Shown here piece by piece: positions 19,701 through 27,857 of a stretch of 64,000 bases of DNA (position 1 is its first letter; every line of letters begins with the position of its first letter). The DNA lies in contig JAIXZA010000008.1 in the NCBI GenBank assembly GCA_027489965.1, positions 55,788-119,787 on the forward strand, in the 5' to 3' direction. The translations under genes and the position numbers were made by a program. The notes under the pieces are model-generated. The model had not been told where the DNA came from. It ran no database searches and saw only the letters and a list, made by a program, of their open reading frames with translations. The DNA is from Verrucomicrobiaceae bacterium. GTDB taxonomy: Bacteria > Verrucomicrobiota > Verrucomicrobiia > Verrucomicrobiales > Verrucomicrobiaceae.

Positions 19701-22700
19701 ATGGATCCCCTGACACCCTAGTGAATATGGGAAAAGAGGGTGTGGACACCCAAGTGGCCATTAGCCATAGCAATTTAACCCAACCAGATGGCGCAGTCAG
19801 GCACGGAACCGTGGCGAAGAGCAACGCTGCTTACGCCGCTAAGACACTGCCACCCTTAGCCCGCTGGAATCATTATGCCTATGTCTATGAAGGAGCCAAG
19901 AAGCCGGCAACCCTTTATATCAACGGTGTTAAAGCAGTTACAGTGCCTGGTTTAACTCTGGCCACCTCATCAGAGGCTATCACCCTGGGTGCATCAAGAA
20001 ATGCTTCTTCTGTTCTGGGTAAGTTTATGCAGGGATACATTAACTCCATGCGTATCCATGATGGCGTTCTCAAGCCTGCTGATGTCCTCTTCAACTTCAG
20101 GGTCGGACCCGTTCAAAATGCACCTGCCGTGCCAGTCCCCGTGACCACAGGTGTCAGCGGATTGACCCCGACATCCGTGACGCTTAATGGAACGGTTGCC
20201 TCTATTGGCATGCCTGCCACGGCCTGGATTGAATGGGGAACATCCGATTCTTATGACAACGCCAGTGCTCCGATCCCTGTGCCAAATTCGCCTGTGCCGA
20301 CGGTGGTTACATTGAATGTCCCTAATTTAGTGCCTGGAGTCGAATATCACTATCGTGTGGTTTCTCGGAATGCTCTTGGATTCCCCCGTGACGAGGATAT
20401 GAAGGATGTGACTTTTGTGCCGCAGGTTCTGCCAAGTGCAGGTAAACTCTGGGTCGATCTACGTGCCCAGGACTTTACGGGTGGACCTAGCTGGATGAAC
20501 CGCGGGGCCTTGGGTGCGTTTGACAAGGTTGGTACGCCTTCTGTTTCAGCCGATGTGGCTGGCACTGGCTATCCCGGGGTTCAGTTTGATGGCACCAGCA
20601 GTGCTTTTGAAAGTGCAGCGAAGGCGGATATTGACTTTAGCTATGGTGACGATCAGACGCTGGAAGTATGGGCGTTTAATCAGGCGATCGGCACCAATGA
20701 AACCTTGGTTAACCAAGGTAGAGATATCACTCCATTCAGCAGATTGAGGTTAACTTACAGCGGCGCAGATGATGGTACTTCGTGGGCTCCTCCTCCCGCT
20801 GTAGGAGCTTGGACACACTTCGCCGTCGTTGTATCTGCTGGAACACGAACCCTTTACATCAATGGTGTGCCGTCTGGATCGGTGACACCGCCTGCGGGCG
20901 TGAATCAATGGGATGACAAGGTGCTCCTGGGGGCTAATCGTACGGAAGCTGGGCTGCGTGATTTCACTGGGGCTTTCAGCGGATTCATTAACACCGTTAG
21001 AATTCACGGTGGTGCCATGCTGCCTGCGCAGATTAAGGCTAGTTTTGACGCCGGCCCATCCACCGAGACGGCCTCGTTTGGACTCGCTCCAGTGGTCGTC
21101 ACTTCCGCCCCACCGGCGATGATTAGCGATGTCCATGCGACTTTGGGTGGGACCGTTCAGGCAGGTGGATTACCCACGAATTACTGGATTGAATGGGGTA
21201 CTTCCAATACGTTTGGAAATCAAACACCCCCGACACTGCTGTCGAACTCATACTCACTGAATACCGTTTCAGTGCCTACCGTTTCAGTGCCGGTTGGCGG
21301 ATTGCCTGCTGCAACACTCATTCACTATCGATTAGTGGCAGAGAATAGCCAGGGCAGGACGCCAGGTGGGACTTTGACCTTCACGACGTTAGGATCAGCT
21401 CTAGCAGGCGTGCCAAAAGCACAAACCAATCCTGCGACGCTCATTGTATTGGGCAAAGCTACCTTGAATGGATTGGCAAGTTCAGGCACGGCACCTGCTA
21501 CTGCTTGGTTCGAATATGGTACTACAGTTCAGATGAGCCTGAGAAGTCCCAAAGTGGCTATTCCTGCTAATACTCCCCCTAGAGCCATGACTTTCGTGGC
21601 AGCTGCTTTGCCACCTCACACGGCATATACGTTTAGATTGGTGGTTGAAAGTGCCAATGGTTCGGTGGTTGGTGCCACCCAAGCCTTCACTTCATTCAAC
21701 AGCCTACCGGTGGTGGCTGCGGTTGCCATGAAAGTGGTCGAGAATGTGCCCACGCTCATTCCATTCAAAGGTTCAGATGCCGATAAGGAACCCATCAGCT
21801 ACATCATATCGACAGGACCGACGAATGGTACGATAACAGGCACAAGTCCTAACTTCTTCTACACTGCTAGGAATGCCAGCCTCTCTGGAACGGACTCTTT
21901 CCAATACACGGCATCAGATGGCGCAGCCACTTCCGCAGCAGCGGCTGTAACGGTGGCGATTACCCCAGTGAATGATGCGCCTGTCGCCACGAGCGCCACG
22001 CTTACAAGTCCTACGCTAAGCGGAACCCTTGTCGGCACTGACGAGGAAGGGGATATCATCACGGCCTTCCTTCTCTCGAAGCAGCCTGATTCCGGCAGTA
22101 TCGCTCTTAACGCTAACACTGGAGTCTTCAGCTACACACCGAATGTGGGTTTTTACGGAACGGACACCTTCGAGTTCCGCGTCGTCGCCGGTGGGCAGAC
22201 CAGCGCTCCTGGAGTCATAACGCTGAATGTCACGGCGGCTACACCCACAGCGTTGGCGACGAATGTCTTCACCCCCAAGAATGTTGACGTGGATGGACAA
22301 GCTTTGGCTTCGAGATTCAATTCGACGGCTGGTTTCACAAAAGTCACGGATCCGAATCCATTGCATGGAACGATCAGCGCTTTCGATGTGGACACTGGTT
22401 CATTCACCTTTGTGCCAGCGACAGATTATGTAGGCCTTGCCACATTTACCTTCACGGTCACGGAAGGCATGACGGTATCTGATCCCGCCACGGTCACCAT
22501 CGTGGTGGGTGGTCCAGAAGCTAACTCAGACGAGTTCAGTGGTGTGGAAGATGATGTCGTTGCGGACGCGTTGCCTACGACCACGGATCCAAGTCCAGGA
22601 ACGTTGAGCTTTAGCGTGGTCGCGACAGCAAATGCCAAGCATGGAGTGGTGAAGATCAATGATAATGGCACCTTCACCTACAATCCCAAGGCTGGTTTCG

Positions 22701-25700
22701 TGGGTGTAGATCGTTTCCAATTTCAAGCTACGAATGATACTACAAACTTAGTGTCCAATCCTGGCACAGTGACGATCACCATCACCAAGCGTCCACCGAA
22801 CTGGGTTTGGTCCCAGGGGCCAAACATCGCCAAGCAGTCAGGTATTTATGGCACACTCAATACCGCAAATTCTGCAAACATGCCAGGTGCCCGTGGTGAT
22901 TTTGTTTCTTGGGCTGAACCTAATGGCACATTGTGGATCTTTGGTGGTCAAGGCTTTGCCGAAGGTAAAGTTGCCGGTCTTTTGAATGACTTGTGGAAGC
23001 GCGATGCCACGACTGGTCTGTGGACCTGGGTTTCAGGAAGCAATGGCTTGAATGCCAAGGCTAACTATGGCGCACAGGGGTTGAGTGAAGATAGCAATCA
23101 ACCTGGGGCGCGAAGTGGAGCCGTTTCTTGGCTGGATCAGGATGGTACGCTCTGGATGTTCGGAGGCAACGGTTTTGATGAGACAAGTGCTAAAGCAGGT
23201 GCGCTCAATGACCTCTGGTCCTTTGATCCAAATTTACGCGAGTGGACATGGTGGAAGGGGGCTTCCACCGTAAATGTAAACGGTACCTATGGAGTCAAAG
23301 GAGCTTCCTCAAGCACAAGTACACCTGGTGCAAGGCAGGGTGCCACAGCCTGGGTGGATGGCGAAAATACGCTCTGGTTGTTTGGTGGTCTAGGCCAACC
23401 TGGAATAGGCACAGCGTCGGGTCCGCTTAACGATTTGTGGAAGTATATTCCGGCTGAGAATACATGGACATGGGTCAGTGGAGAAAGCGGTTTGAATGCC
23501 GTGGGAGTTTATGGTGAACAGGGAGGCATTTCCAGTGTCGCTAATCCTGGAGCTCGTAGTTTTGCCTCTGGTTGGGTTGACCATGACGGCTTGCTTTACC
23601 TTTATGGGGGCAATGGCCTAGGCGCAGCACCAAGGACAGTCGGACTTCTCAATGATCTTTGGGTTTATTACCCAGAATCCAATCGTTGGTCATGGATCAA
23701 GGGTTCTCCATCACTCGGCGCGCCTACTGTTTCTGGATTGCTGGGTGTGACGAATCCTTCAAATGTACCTAGTGGCAGAGCTGGCTCAATGACATGGATT
23801 ACTGGTAATCAGGAAGTTTGGATGTTTGGTGGACAAACTAGGTCCGGCCTGGTCAATGACTTGTGGCGCTTTGATTTAACCAGCAAATCATGGACTCTAC
23901 TGAAGAGCCCGACTACCGCAGGAGTTTATGGGTCGCTTCTTGTTGGGGCACCTTCAAACACACCTGGGTCACGTCGTGGTTCGGCAGCCTTCACCGATAG
24001 CTCCGGTGACCTCTGGCTCCTCGGTGGCGCAAATGCCGCAAATGCCTTCAATGACCTATGGTTGTTAGATGTGCTGGATACTGTTTCCGTGCAAACTCTT
24101 GCTGCCACGAGTGTTACAAACACGTCGGCTGATATTAACGCTGAAATCACTGTCAGAAAAGCAGGTGCAAGTTTTGGCTTCAGCTATTGGCCGTTAGGCA
24201 GGCTTGCGGATTTGATCGAGATCAGCGGTGGTAGTTCCGATCAGGAAGGCCTTGTTTCGATAACGGAAAGCATCTCTGCACTTCAGTCAGGAACCAAATA
24301 TGCATTCCGAGCTTTTGCCGTGGAGAATGGCATCAGGACATACGGCAAAATTATGGTCTTTGAAACAACAGGTAGTCCACCTGCCATCAGCGTTGGGTTC
24401 GGCTTGGTTAATGGCTTGGCTAGTGACACGACAAATGAAGAAGATGGCTCTTATTTCGTGGCGGTTGAGCTTTCAGCTCCATCCTCGGAGTTGGTGACAG
24501 TGCCAGTCATTCCTACACTACCCGGTCCCCTTACCATCTCGGGAGTAGCTGAGGTCAATGATGATTACGGCACTTTACCTTCCGTTATCAGCTTCCCGCC
24601 TGGCCAAACAACTTTTTGGATACGGGTTCCCTTGGTGAATGATTCATTGAGCGAGTCGGATGAGCTGCTGACACTTACTTTAGGTGTACCATCAGGATCG
24701 ACTGCATTAGGGGCGCAATCAACGTTCGATTTGACGATTCAAGATGATGATATTCTGCCTCGTATTGATTCCCTGAACCAGCCTGAGTCAAAATTCGTGC
24801 GTTTAGGTCAGGAAGTGGAATTAAAAGTCACAAGCGCAGGTGATCCACTCAAGCTGAAGTATCAATGGAAGAACAACAATAAGAACATTCCAAATGCTAC
24901 AGCCTCCACCTATAAGTTCATAGCCACCCTAGCGTCGGCAGCAAGGTACACCTGCTTTGTCTCAAACGATGCTGGATCTACGACATCGACCATTGCCGAA
25001 ATCTTCGTGCTTGATTCAAAACCGCAGCTTCGAGTGGTTGAAAAGGGTGATGTGGTCATGAGTGTTGTTGCGGCAGCACCGCTAGGAGCTAAGATCAGTT
25101 ATAGATGGCGTTACAGTGACGCTCCGGAGACAAGTTTGATTGCTGAAGGACCGTCGATTATTGGCACACAGAGTCCAGCGATGACGATCAAAAATGTTCA
25201 GCCTACTGATAGCAGAGGTTATATTTGCCGAGTCTTTAAAGCTGGACAATCATCTTTGTCTTTGAATGCATTCCTTCAGGAGTTGTCTGTTCCTGACGCT
25301 CCGCCAACTATCCCAGGGGTGTCTCCTTTCAGTCTACCCACAGGCGTTGTCGGAGTTCCTTACAGTTACCAAGTCGTTGTGGGGTCTAATTTGCGCACCT
25401 TGCCAACCAAATATGCGGCATCTAATCTACCCAAAGGTTTGACGATCAATGCAAAGACTGGGCTCATTAGCGGCAGGCCGACCGTTGTGGCGGCCCCTCA
25501 AAACGTCAGTATTACAGCATCGAATGTTTACAACACCGTTGATACTTTAGGTAAACCTTCTGCCGTCACCAACTCTGTGACCAGAACGGGTATACGGATA
25601 ACGATCCTTGGCTTGCCCACAGGAGTGCAGGGGACCTATGTTGGACTCATTGATCGTGCTCCTGCTACGATGAATATGGGCGGTCGAGTGGATTTGGCGA

Positions 25701-26806
25701 TCACGCCAGCAGGCGCTTATACACTCAAACTGAATCTCAGTGGGCTGAGTGCCAGCGCTAGTGGCTCTGTGGTTCCAATCATTGTCGGCAACACCGTGCC
25801 ATACGTCGAAGGAACGGCGGAGTTTAAACGTAAGGCTGGGCAGTCCAACTTGAGGTTAAAGTTCACCGTGACATCAGCTGGCGAAATGACCGCTGATCTG
25901 ACGGATCTGCAAACGGTGCCGTTAACTGCCTCATGCACAGGTGTGCGCTTGGGCTATTCGGCGGCCGATAACCCTCCAAATCCCGGTGACTACACGATGC
26001 TCTTCGATCTTCGTGATCCTCAAGTGGGTGTCTTGAGAATACCTCAGGGCAATGGTTTTGCGACCATGGCTCTGGCTAAGGATGGCAAGATTACGGGAGT
26101 TGGCCGCACGGCTGACGGAAATGCCTTTACTCTGGCGACGATTCTGGGGGCTGATGGTAAAATGCCGGTCTTTGCGTCCTTTACGCCGATCTTGGGCACC
26201 TTGCACGGGGTTCCATCCCTTGTTCCAGACATTGCACCGAATAGCTACATTAATGGAACGGTGACTTGGAATAAAGCCGCAGCTCCCTCACCTGTGAGGT
26301 CCCTATTGTATCATGAAGGCTTCTCTCCGATCACCATGGATGTCCTGGGTGGTAGATACCTGCCTGTTGAAAATGGCGCAGTCGTCCGTGGATTAGTGAA
26401 TAATGCCAACAAAGCCATTAATGCACGCCTAGAATTCTCCGAAGGCGGGTTGTTGACGAGCGAGTTAGATATGTCTGTTCTCTCGATTACCAATCCAGCG
26501 CCGCCGGTCAAGACTACGCAATTGATTGTCCTTCCTTCGAATAACCCAAATAATTTGACTTTTGTGCTTCCTGCTAAGCCGGCTGGATCCTTCAATGGTA
26601 AAGTCGATATTCTGAATTCAAGGAAAGAACTGGTTCGCAACCTGACTTACCAAGGGGTCATGGCAAGAGTTAAGGACCCTAACACCTCCGTCATAGAATG
26701 GAAAGCTGCAGGTTTCGTTCTGGTGCCTCAGCTTCCACAGCCTGGTCAGACCATCAAGACTTCCACCGTTCTCAGCGGTCAGGTTGTTCTTGAGCCGAAT
26801 CCTTGA
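13790..26806 (+). CDS. Giant secreted multi-domain metalloprotease (4338 residues)
   Basis: An uncleaved anchor or signal helix (LIIQSLAIGVCSLILWSWYQ) opens the protein. A zincin domain follows at about residues 330-680 with HELGHNLGLWH at 475-485, the metzincin HExxHxxGxxH motif, and a Met-turn candidate FDVMGS; it resembles M6-type secreted proteases. Downstream modules, by reading: PKD (about 690-775, YSWDFGD), a carboxypeptidase-regulatory-like segment, a series of Calx-beta repeats (about 890-1670), fibronectin-like 'WIEWGTS' repeats alternating with two LamG/concanavalin-like domains (about 1890-2110 and 2210-2420), cadherin/VCBS-like repeats (about 2640-3000), six kelch repeats with LWIFGG/NDLW motifs (about 3000-3430), another Calx-beta (about 3535-3650), Ig-like modules, and a C-terminal beta-rich domain (from about 3950). 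No PEP-CTERM, LPXTG or type IX tail is visible. The frame is intact over 13 kb. Probable role: surface degradation or attachment to proteins or glycans. The protease call is firm; module borders are approximate. Confidence 0.85.
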   Translation: MKKHITSKLIIQSLAIGVCSLILWSWYQGRGPDQAAKTPAKTEPSAKPKYEISSVEVSSQVIQPKIRHVVIQPAGAVKVPKVTAAAPDAVKNFRNWAESYFAAEPADRAKLVNKGMELADLHRVAIKQTIPTNPQLALELAVPMVVRQDLPDEIEQRLETRVNDRGNMMVLGVVPEESAQSSNKEASVRHLFEPESAGAGNFYNAYLYGSRTKMRSRKSTRVSGVAVGGELAVLDSPVRVLEAGERPNPDKPSVEVCPISGKTTPIEKSANGQPAPVTAKAAVVEDNRKVYFLCASGHIGLFGDQLTQDESDGHWGKKVLAEGGTGGGATPFNVPTGSTTGTKKLLYLRVAFPDVMRDPQTEASCYENLRKATEYYMTNSYGQFYLTPTVAPLIVLPYPQIWYNSSTSVIGNQPNGEFVLRDHALTIAARMGYDANSFDFDVVEYVGGPGSFGGLGYVGGRGTWLKTSSVAVLTHELGHNLGLWHANYWVTNQPTLTGPGLNQEYGNKFDVMGSTGGAVMGPMVSVHKSILGWLSPGAVHQVKANGTYRIYQGDQDRADADKRYALAVKMDSERDYWFEFRQTHLTIPSFMNGLMVNWSAWGTGFRNNQAFGSNGGAHLLDMTPGSRPGNAAAGADSRDDAGLVVGQTYSDKDNDLHITPIFKSDTVKDKTAIPYMDVVVNRGPFPGNQKPSLTIEANTRAIRVEESITFTAFGTDAQRDALAYSWDFGDKTFSTDNSRIQTKRWAQPGRYSVLCVVSDMKGLRTIKSLLVEVQGLDQQGNEIVFEPIVSGTIRDGTPNNLAVEGVYVSNDPLENIYPASNTSQDGPAEFRSTYTDADGNYTLTNLAPGFTITVAAASYPKVYIPQGVATYEPILGTDKVGLNWRESADIVPNVNVVVTTATATEGGASGTITLTRSSSSGILTVPVMLRSQGTATRDPDIVPGLDPNLDSDYRLSWRVPPSTVELPIDLVYNGNNRDELRGCEGVSFRDGQAIIVMTITPVNDTHAEGTEYAVVDIPDASYAYATDTAPRTVPYHVSGQRSAVVAILDNDTTLPQVKLSVDDPSIGENGDRGIVRVTRDGSVTNPLTVNLDYPLKAPLDGTDIATNGSDFSAPLTIEIPVGQTEATFSISAINDPYAEGTERFSVSLKTSASYVKNSLSNQSTFFVLDNDQPNVQVTAPVPNCTEASPTPARFVVTRSAVDIGEDLLVKFSLGGSALSGSDYRRIEGVAVIPANELSADILIVPIADSIDELDQTVVLRLATDPEYAVGLSNEAVITIKDTNISQFTLVPLSDPFLELDETRTLFRIERPAAGPTGSSIKVRYQISSAKSTATVNSDYNSPYGTDPAGEIEFLEKDLSKTIAITIKNDGVAEPTEKLVVQLLPSAAQNYSLGFETEATVLILDRDSPGVTVSFVDRIDSRLPSTFSPARSLNNISENPARRIQFQFWRPGSGDAIANPMEVFYSLSGKAELGTDYTLAPAQTLGVVTIQPTQNRATLELDIINDSIPRGSRDLVVSIEPDIDNSYGIRWGKSSIVIDDNEGYPGSNPVVFFSTATSTVNEKTAGKATEQNVTVSISSLPTTGEVTVQYRLIGGSATGRGVDYSLKIPATDLDPLMPTTGFLRFSTTGATSKTFAIVTNPDTTPEGDETIEFELVNAVGANIGTTRTHTVTLRDDAVPEVFTDPITGPAHTSATLTGKYIASNLITTSYFEWGTSPASLPNRTIDQNPAGNGTNFVTMTQFLGNLKYPGTYYYRAVATNAMGVSKGIVRMIRTQAPPTVVTTLDAGHTANSITLAGTINPNRGSLRYYFRTGDSPTNLSVPPPPEEWFSLPNGTKPVVVTQTITGLPEGTILYYQLEAVSDSGLGGTRVGGVQVSTAVPYLTTGNLIVNASANHNTAGTNAWKNLGTSLGDFVAAAPTFVSPNVHGTGLPGVFFDGKTMAYELTGASPSDLTGIIGSQNRTIEVWAYNPGYGSPDTLVNMGKEGVDTQVAISHSNLTQPDGAVRHGTVAKSNAAYAAKTLPPLARWNHYAYVYEGAKKPATLYINGVKAVTVPGLTLATSSEAITLGASRNASSVLGKFMQGYINSMRIHDGVLKPADVLFNFRVGPVQNAPAVPVPVTTGVSGLTPTSVTLNGTVASIGMPATAWIEWGTSDSYDNASAPIPVPNSPVPTVVTLNVPNLVPGVEYHYRVVSRNALGFPRDEDMKDVTFVPQVLPSAGKLWVDLRAQDFTGGPSWMNRGALGAFDKVGTPSVSADVAGTGYPGVQFDGTSSAFESAAKADIDFSYGDDQTLEVWAFNQAIGTNETLVNQGRDITPFSRLRLTYSGADDGTSWAPPPAVGAWTHFAVVVSAGTRTLYINGVPSGSVTPPAGVNQWDDKVLLGANRTEAGLRDFTGAFSGFINTVRIHGGAMLPAQIKASFDAGPSTETASFGLAPVVVTSAPPAMISDVHATLGGTVQAGGLPTNYWIEWGTSNTFGNQTPPTLLSNSYSLNTVSVPTVSVPVGGLPAATLIHYRLVAENSQGRTPGGTLTFTTLGSALAGVPKAQTNPATLIVLGKATLNGLASSGTAPATAWFEYGTTVQMSLRSPKVAIPANTPPRAMTFVAAALPPHTAYTFRLVVESANGSVVGATQAFTSFNSLPVVAAVAMKVVENVPTLIPFKGSDADKEPISYIISTGPTNGTITGTSPNFFYTARNASLSGTDSFQYTASDGAATSAAAAVTVAITPVNDAPVATSATLTSPTLSGTLVGTDEEGDIITAFLLSKQPDSGSIALNANTGVFSYTPNVGFYGTDTFEFRVVAGGQTSAPGVITLNVTAATPTALATNVFTPKNVDVDGQALASRFNSTAGFTKVTDPNPLHGTISAFDVDTGSFTFVPATDYVGLATFTFTVTEGMTVSDPATVTIVVGGPEANSDEFSGVEDDVVADALPTTTDPSPGTLSFSVVATANAKHGVVKINDNGTFTYNPKAGFVGVDRFQFQATNDTTNLVSNPGTVTITITKRPPNWVWSQGPNIAKQSGIYGTLNTANSANMPGARGDFVSWAEPNGTLWIFGGQGFAEGKVAGLLNDLWKRDATTGLWTWVSGSNGLNAKANYGAQGLSEDSNQPGARSGAVSWLDQDGTLWMFGGNGFDETSAKAGALNDLWSFDPNLREWTWWKGASTVNVNGTYGVKGASSSTSTPGARQGATAWVDGENTLWLFGGLGQPGIGTASGPLNDLWKYIPAENTWTWVSGESGLNAVGVYGEQGGISSVANPGARSFASGWVDHDGLLYLYGGNGLGAAPRTVGLLNDLWVYYPESNRWSWIKGSPSLGAPTVSGLLGVTNPSNVPSGRAGSMTWITGNQEVWMFGGQTRSGLVNDLWRFDLTSKSWTLLKSPTTAGVYGSLLVGAPSNTPGSRRGSAAFTDSSGDLWLLGGANAANAFNDLWLLDVLDTVSVQTLAATSVTNTSADINAEITVRKAGASFGFSYWPLGRLADLIEISGGSSDQEGLVSITESISALQSGTKYAFRAFAVENGIRTYGKIMVFETTGSPPAISVGFGLVNGLASDTTNEEDGSYFVAVELSAPSSELVTVPVIPTLPGPLTISGVAEVNDDYGTLPSVISFPPGQTTFWIRVPLVNDSLSESDELLTLTLGVPSGSTALGAQSTFDLTIQDDDILPRIDSLNQPESKFVRLGQEVELKVTSAGDPLKLKYQWKNNNKNIPNATASTYKFIATLASAARYTCFVSNDAGSTTSTIAEIFVLDSKPQLRVVEKGDVVMSVVAAAPLGAKISYRWRYSDAPETSLIAEGPSIIGTQSPAMTIKNVQPTDSRGYICRVFKAGQSSLSLNAFLQELSVPDAPPTIPGVSPFSLPTGVVGVPYSYQVVVGSNLRTLPTKYAASNLPKGLTINAKTGLISGRPTVVAAPQNVSITASNVYNTVDTLGKPSAVTNSVTRTGIRITILGLPTGVQGTYVGLIDRAPATMNMGGRVDLAITPAGAYTLKLNLSGLSASASGSVVPIIVGNTVPYVEGTAEFKRKAGQSNLRLKFTVTSAGEMTADLTDLQTVPLTASCTGVRLGYSAADNPPNPGDYTMLFDLRDPQVGVLRIPQGNGFATMALAKDGKITGVGRTADGNAFTLATILGADGKMPVFASFTPILGTLHGVPSLVPDIAPNSYINGTVTWNKAAAPSPVRSLLYHEGFSPITMDVLGGRYLPVENGAVVRGLVNNANKAINARLEFSEGGLLTSELDMSVLSITNPAPPVKTTQLIVLPSNNPNNLTFVLPAKPAGSFNGKVDILNSRKELVRNLTYQGVMARVKDPNTSVIEWKAAGFVLVPQLPQPGQTIKTSTVLSGQVVLEPNP
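21262..21291 (+). repeat. In-frame 15-bp tandem duplication inside the giant protease gene
   Basis: The 15-base unit taccgtttcagtgcc occurs twice back to back (21262-21276 and 21277-21291), adding five residues to give VSVPTVSVPV in a fibronectin-like module. The exact match suggests recent slippage. Confidence 0.8.
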
Positions 26807-26834
26807 TCGATTCGCTGAAACTGCGGTTTTGATT

Positions 26835-26880
26835 AAACCACTCGTTTGTATCGCGCAGATACGGCGAGTGGTTTTTTCTT
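26835..26880 (+). terminator. Rho-independent terminator after the giant protease gene
   Basis: aaaccactcg (26835-26844) pairs with cgagtggttt (26865-26874), and an inner stem gtatc/gatac (26848-26852, 26858-26862) extends the hairpin. The T-rich run ttttttctt follows directly. It separates the 13-kb gene from the act operon. Confidence 0.88.
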
Positions 26881-26990
26881 TTGGGGACAGCGGCTAGATA
26901 AGAATCACGCAAAACAAGGAGAGAATAAAAAAGAACGACTTTTTGATTTCCAGCCTTGCAAAAAGCGGATCGAATTCTATTCTGGAGCCT

Positions 26991-27012
26991 GCTTGTGAAA
27001 AATTTCACAAGC
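26991..27012. promoter_or_regulatory. Perfect CRP/FNR-family-like palindrome upstream of actA
   Basis: gcttgtgaaa (26991-27000) and tttcacaagc (27003-27012) are exact reverse complements around two A. It contains TGTGA (26994-26998), six bases, then TCACA (27005-27009), the consensus half-sites of CRP-type regulators. It ends 17 bases before the actA start. The match is seen directly; that a CRP/FNR relative binds it, and whether as repressor or activator, is inference. Confidence 0.55.
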
Positions 27013-27029
27013 CCTGAAACTGACACATT

Positions 27030-27833
27030 ATGGGTAACTTCTTTCCGCGCTGGACCAATTGGCTGCCTTTGAAGCTAGCCGTTGCGGCTGGGTTCATCGT
27101 TTTCGGCGCCAGCTTGGCGGTGCCGTATTATTTCACGCCTAAATACACACGGGTTGGCTACGAGCCAACTCAGCCTGTGCCATTCTCTCACAAAGTGCAT
27201 GCCGGTCAGCTCGGTCTCGACTGCCGCTACTGCCACTCCTTTGTCGAGAGTTCTAGCCACGCCAACGTGCCGACCAATCAAACCTGCTTCAATTGCCATG
27301 GACCAGGCAAAGGCAATATCAAATCGGCCAGTCCAAAACTTGAGAAGGTGATCAAGGCCAATGAGACCGGTAAACCGATTGAGTGGGTCAAGGTCCACAA
27401 AGCGCCTGACTATGTCTATTTTAACCACAGCGCGCATTTAAACCGTGGTATCTCCTGCCAAAATTGCCATGGCCAAATCAACGAGATGGAAGTGGTGAGG
27501 CACGCTGAACCACAATCCATGGGTTGGTGCCTTGATTGCCATCGTAATCCAGAAAAGAACCTGCGCCCGTTGGATCAGGTAACCAATCTGAATTACAAGC
27601 CGGAACAGCTCGACCGCAGTGCTTTCTACCAAGGTCTGCTGGGTAAAGGGGTGAAAGCTGATGAGATCGCAAGTGTCATCGGTGAAGGCAAAACCGCGAA
27701 GGGTCTTGAAGATCTCCTATCACTCGCTGACACAACATATGGCAAGAAAGTGACCCAACTTGAAGTGGGCACACAGCTCAAGAAACACTGGCAGGTGCAG
27801 CCGCCTGACTCCTGCACAGCCTGCCATCGCTAA
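27030..27833 (+). CDS. actA: Alternative complex III pentahaem cytochrome c subunit ActA
   Basis: The 267-residue protein has one N-terminal membrane helix (LAVAAGFIVFGASLAVPYYF) and five haem c motifs: CRYCH, CFNCH, CQNCH, CLDCH and CTACH. It also has FSHKVHAGQLGLDCRYCH and FNHSAHLNRGISCQNCH, whose extra His residues suit bis-His ligation. This is the ActA layout of alternative complex III, a quinol:electron-acceptor oxidoreductase that replaces cytochrome bc1 in several phyla. It starts the actABCD run (24 bases to actB) and lies behind a CRP-like palindrome. The periplasmic haems should carry electrons from the complex. Confidence 0.93.
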   Translation: MGNFFPRWTNWLPLKLAVAAGFIVFGASLAVPYYFTPKYTRVGYEPTQPVPFSHKVHAGQLGLDCRYCHSFVESSSHANVPTNQTCFNCHGPGKGNIKSASPKLEKVIKANETGKPIEWVKVHKAPDYVYFNHSAHLNRGISCQNCHGQINEMEVVRHAEPQSMGWCLDCHRNPEKNLRPLDQVTNLNYKPEQLDRSAFYQGLLGKGVKADEIASVIGEGKTAKGLEDLLSLADTTYGKKVTQLEVGTQLKKHWQVQPPDSCTACHR

Positions 27834-27857
27834 AACCTGAGCCCTTTTTTATCTGAC

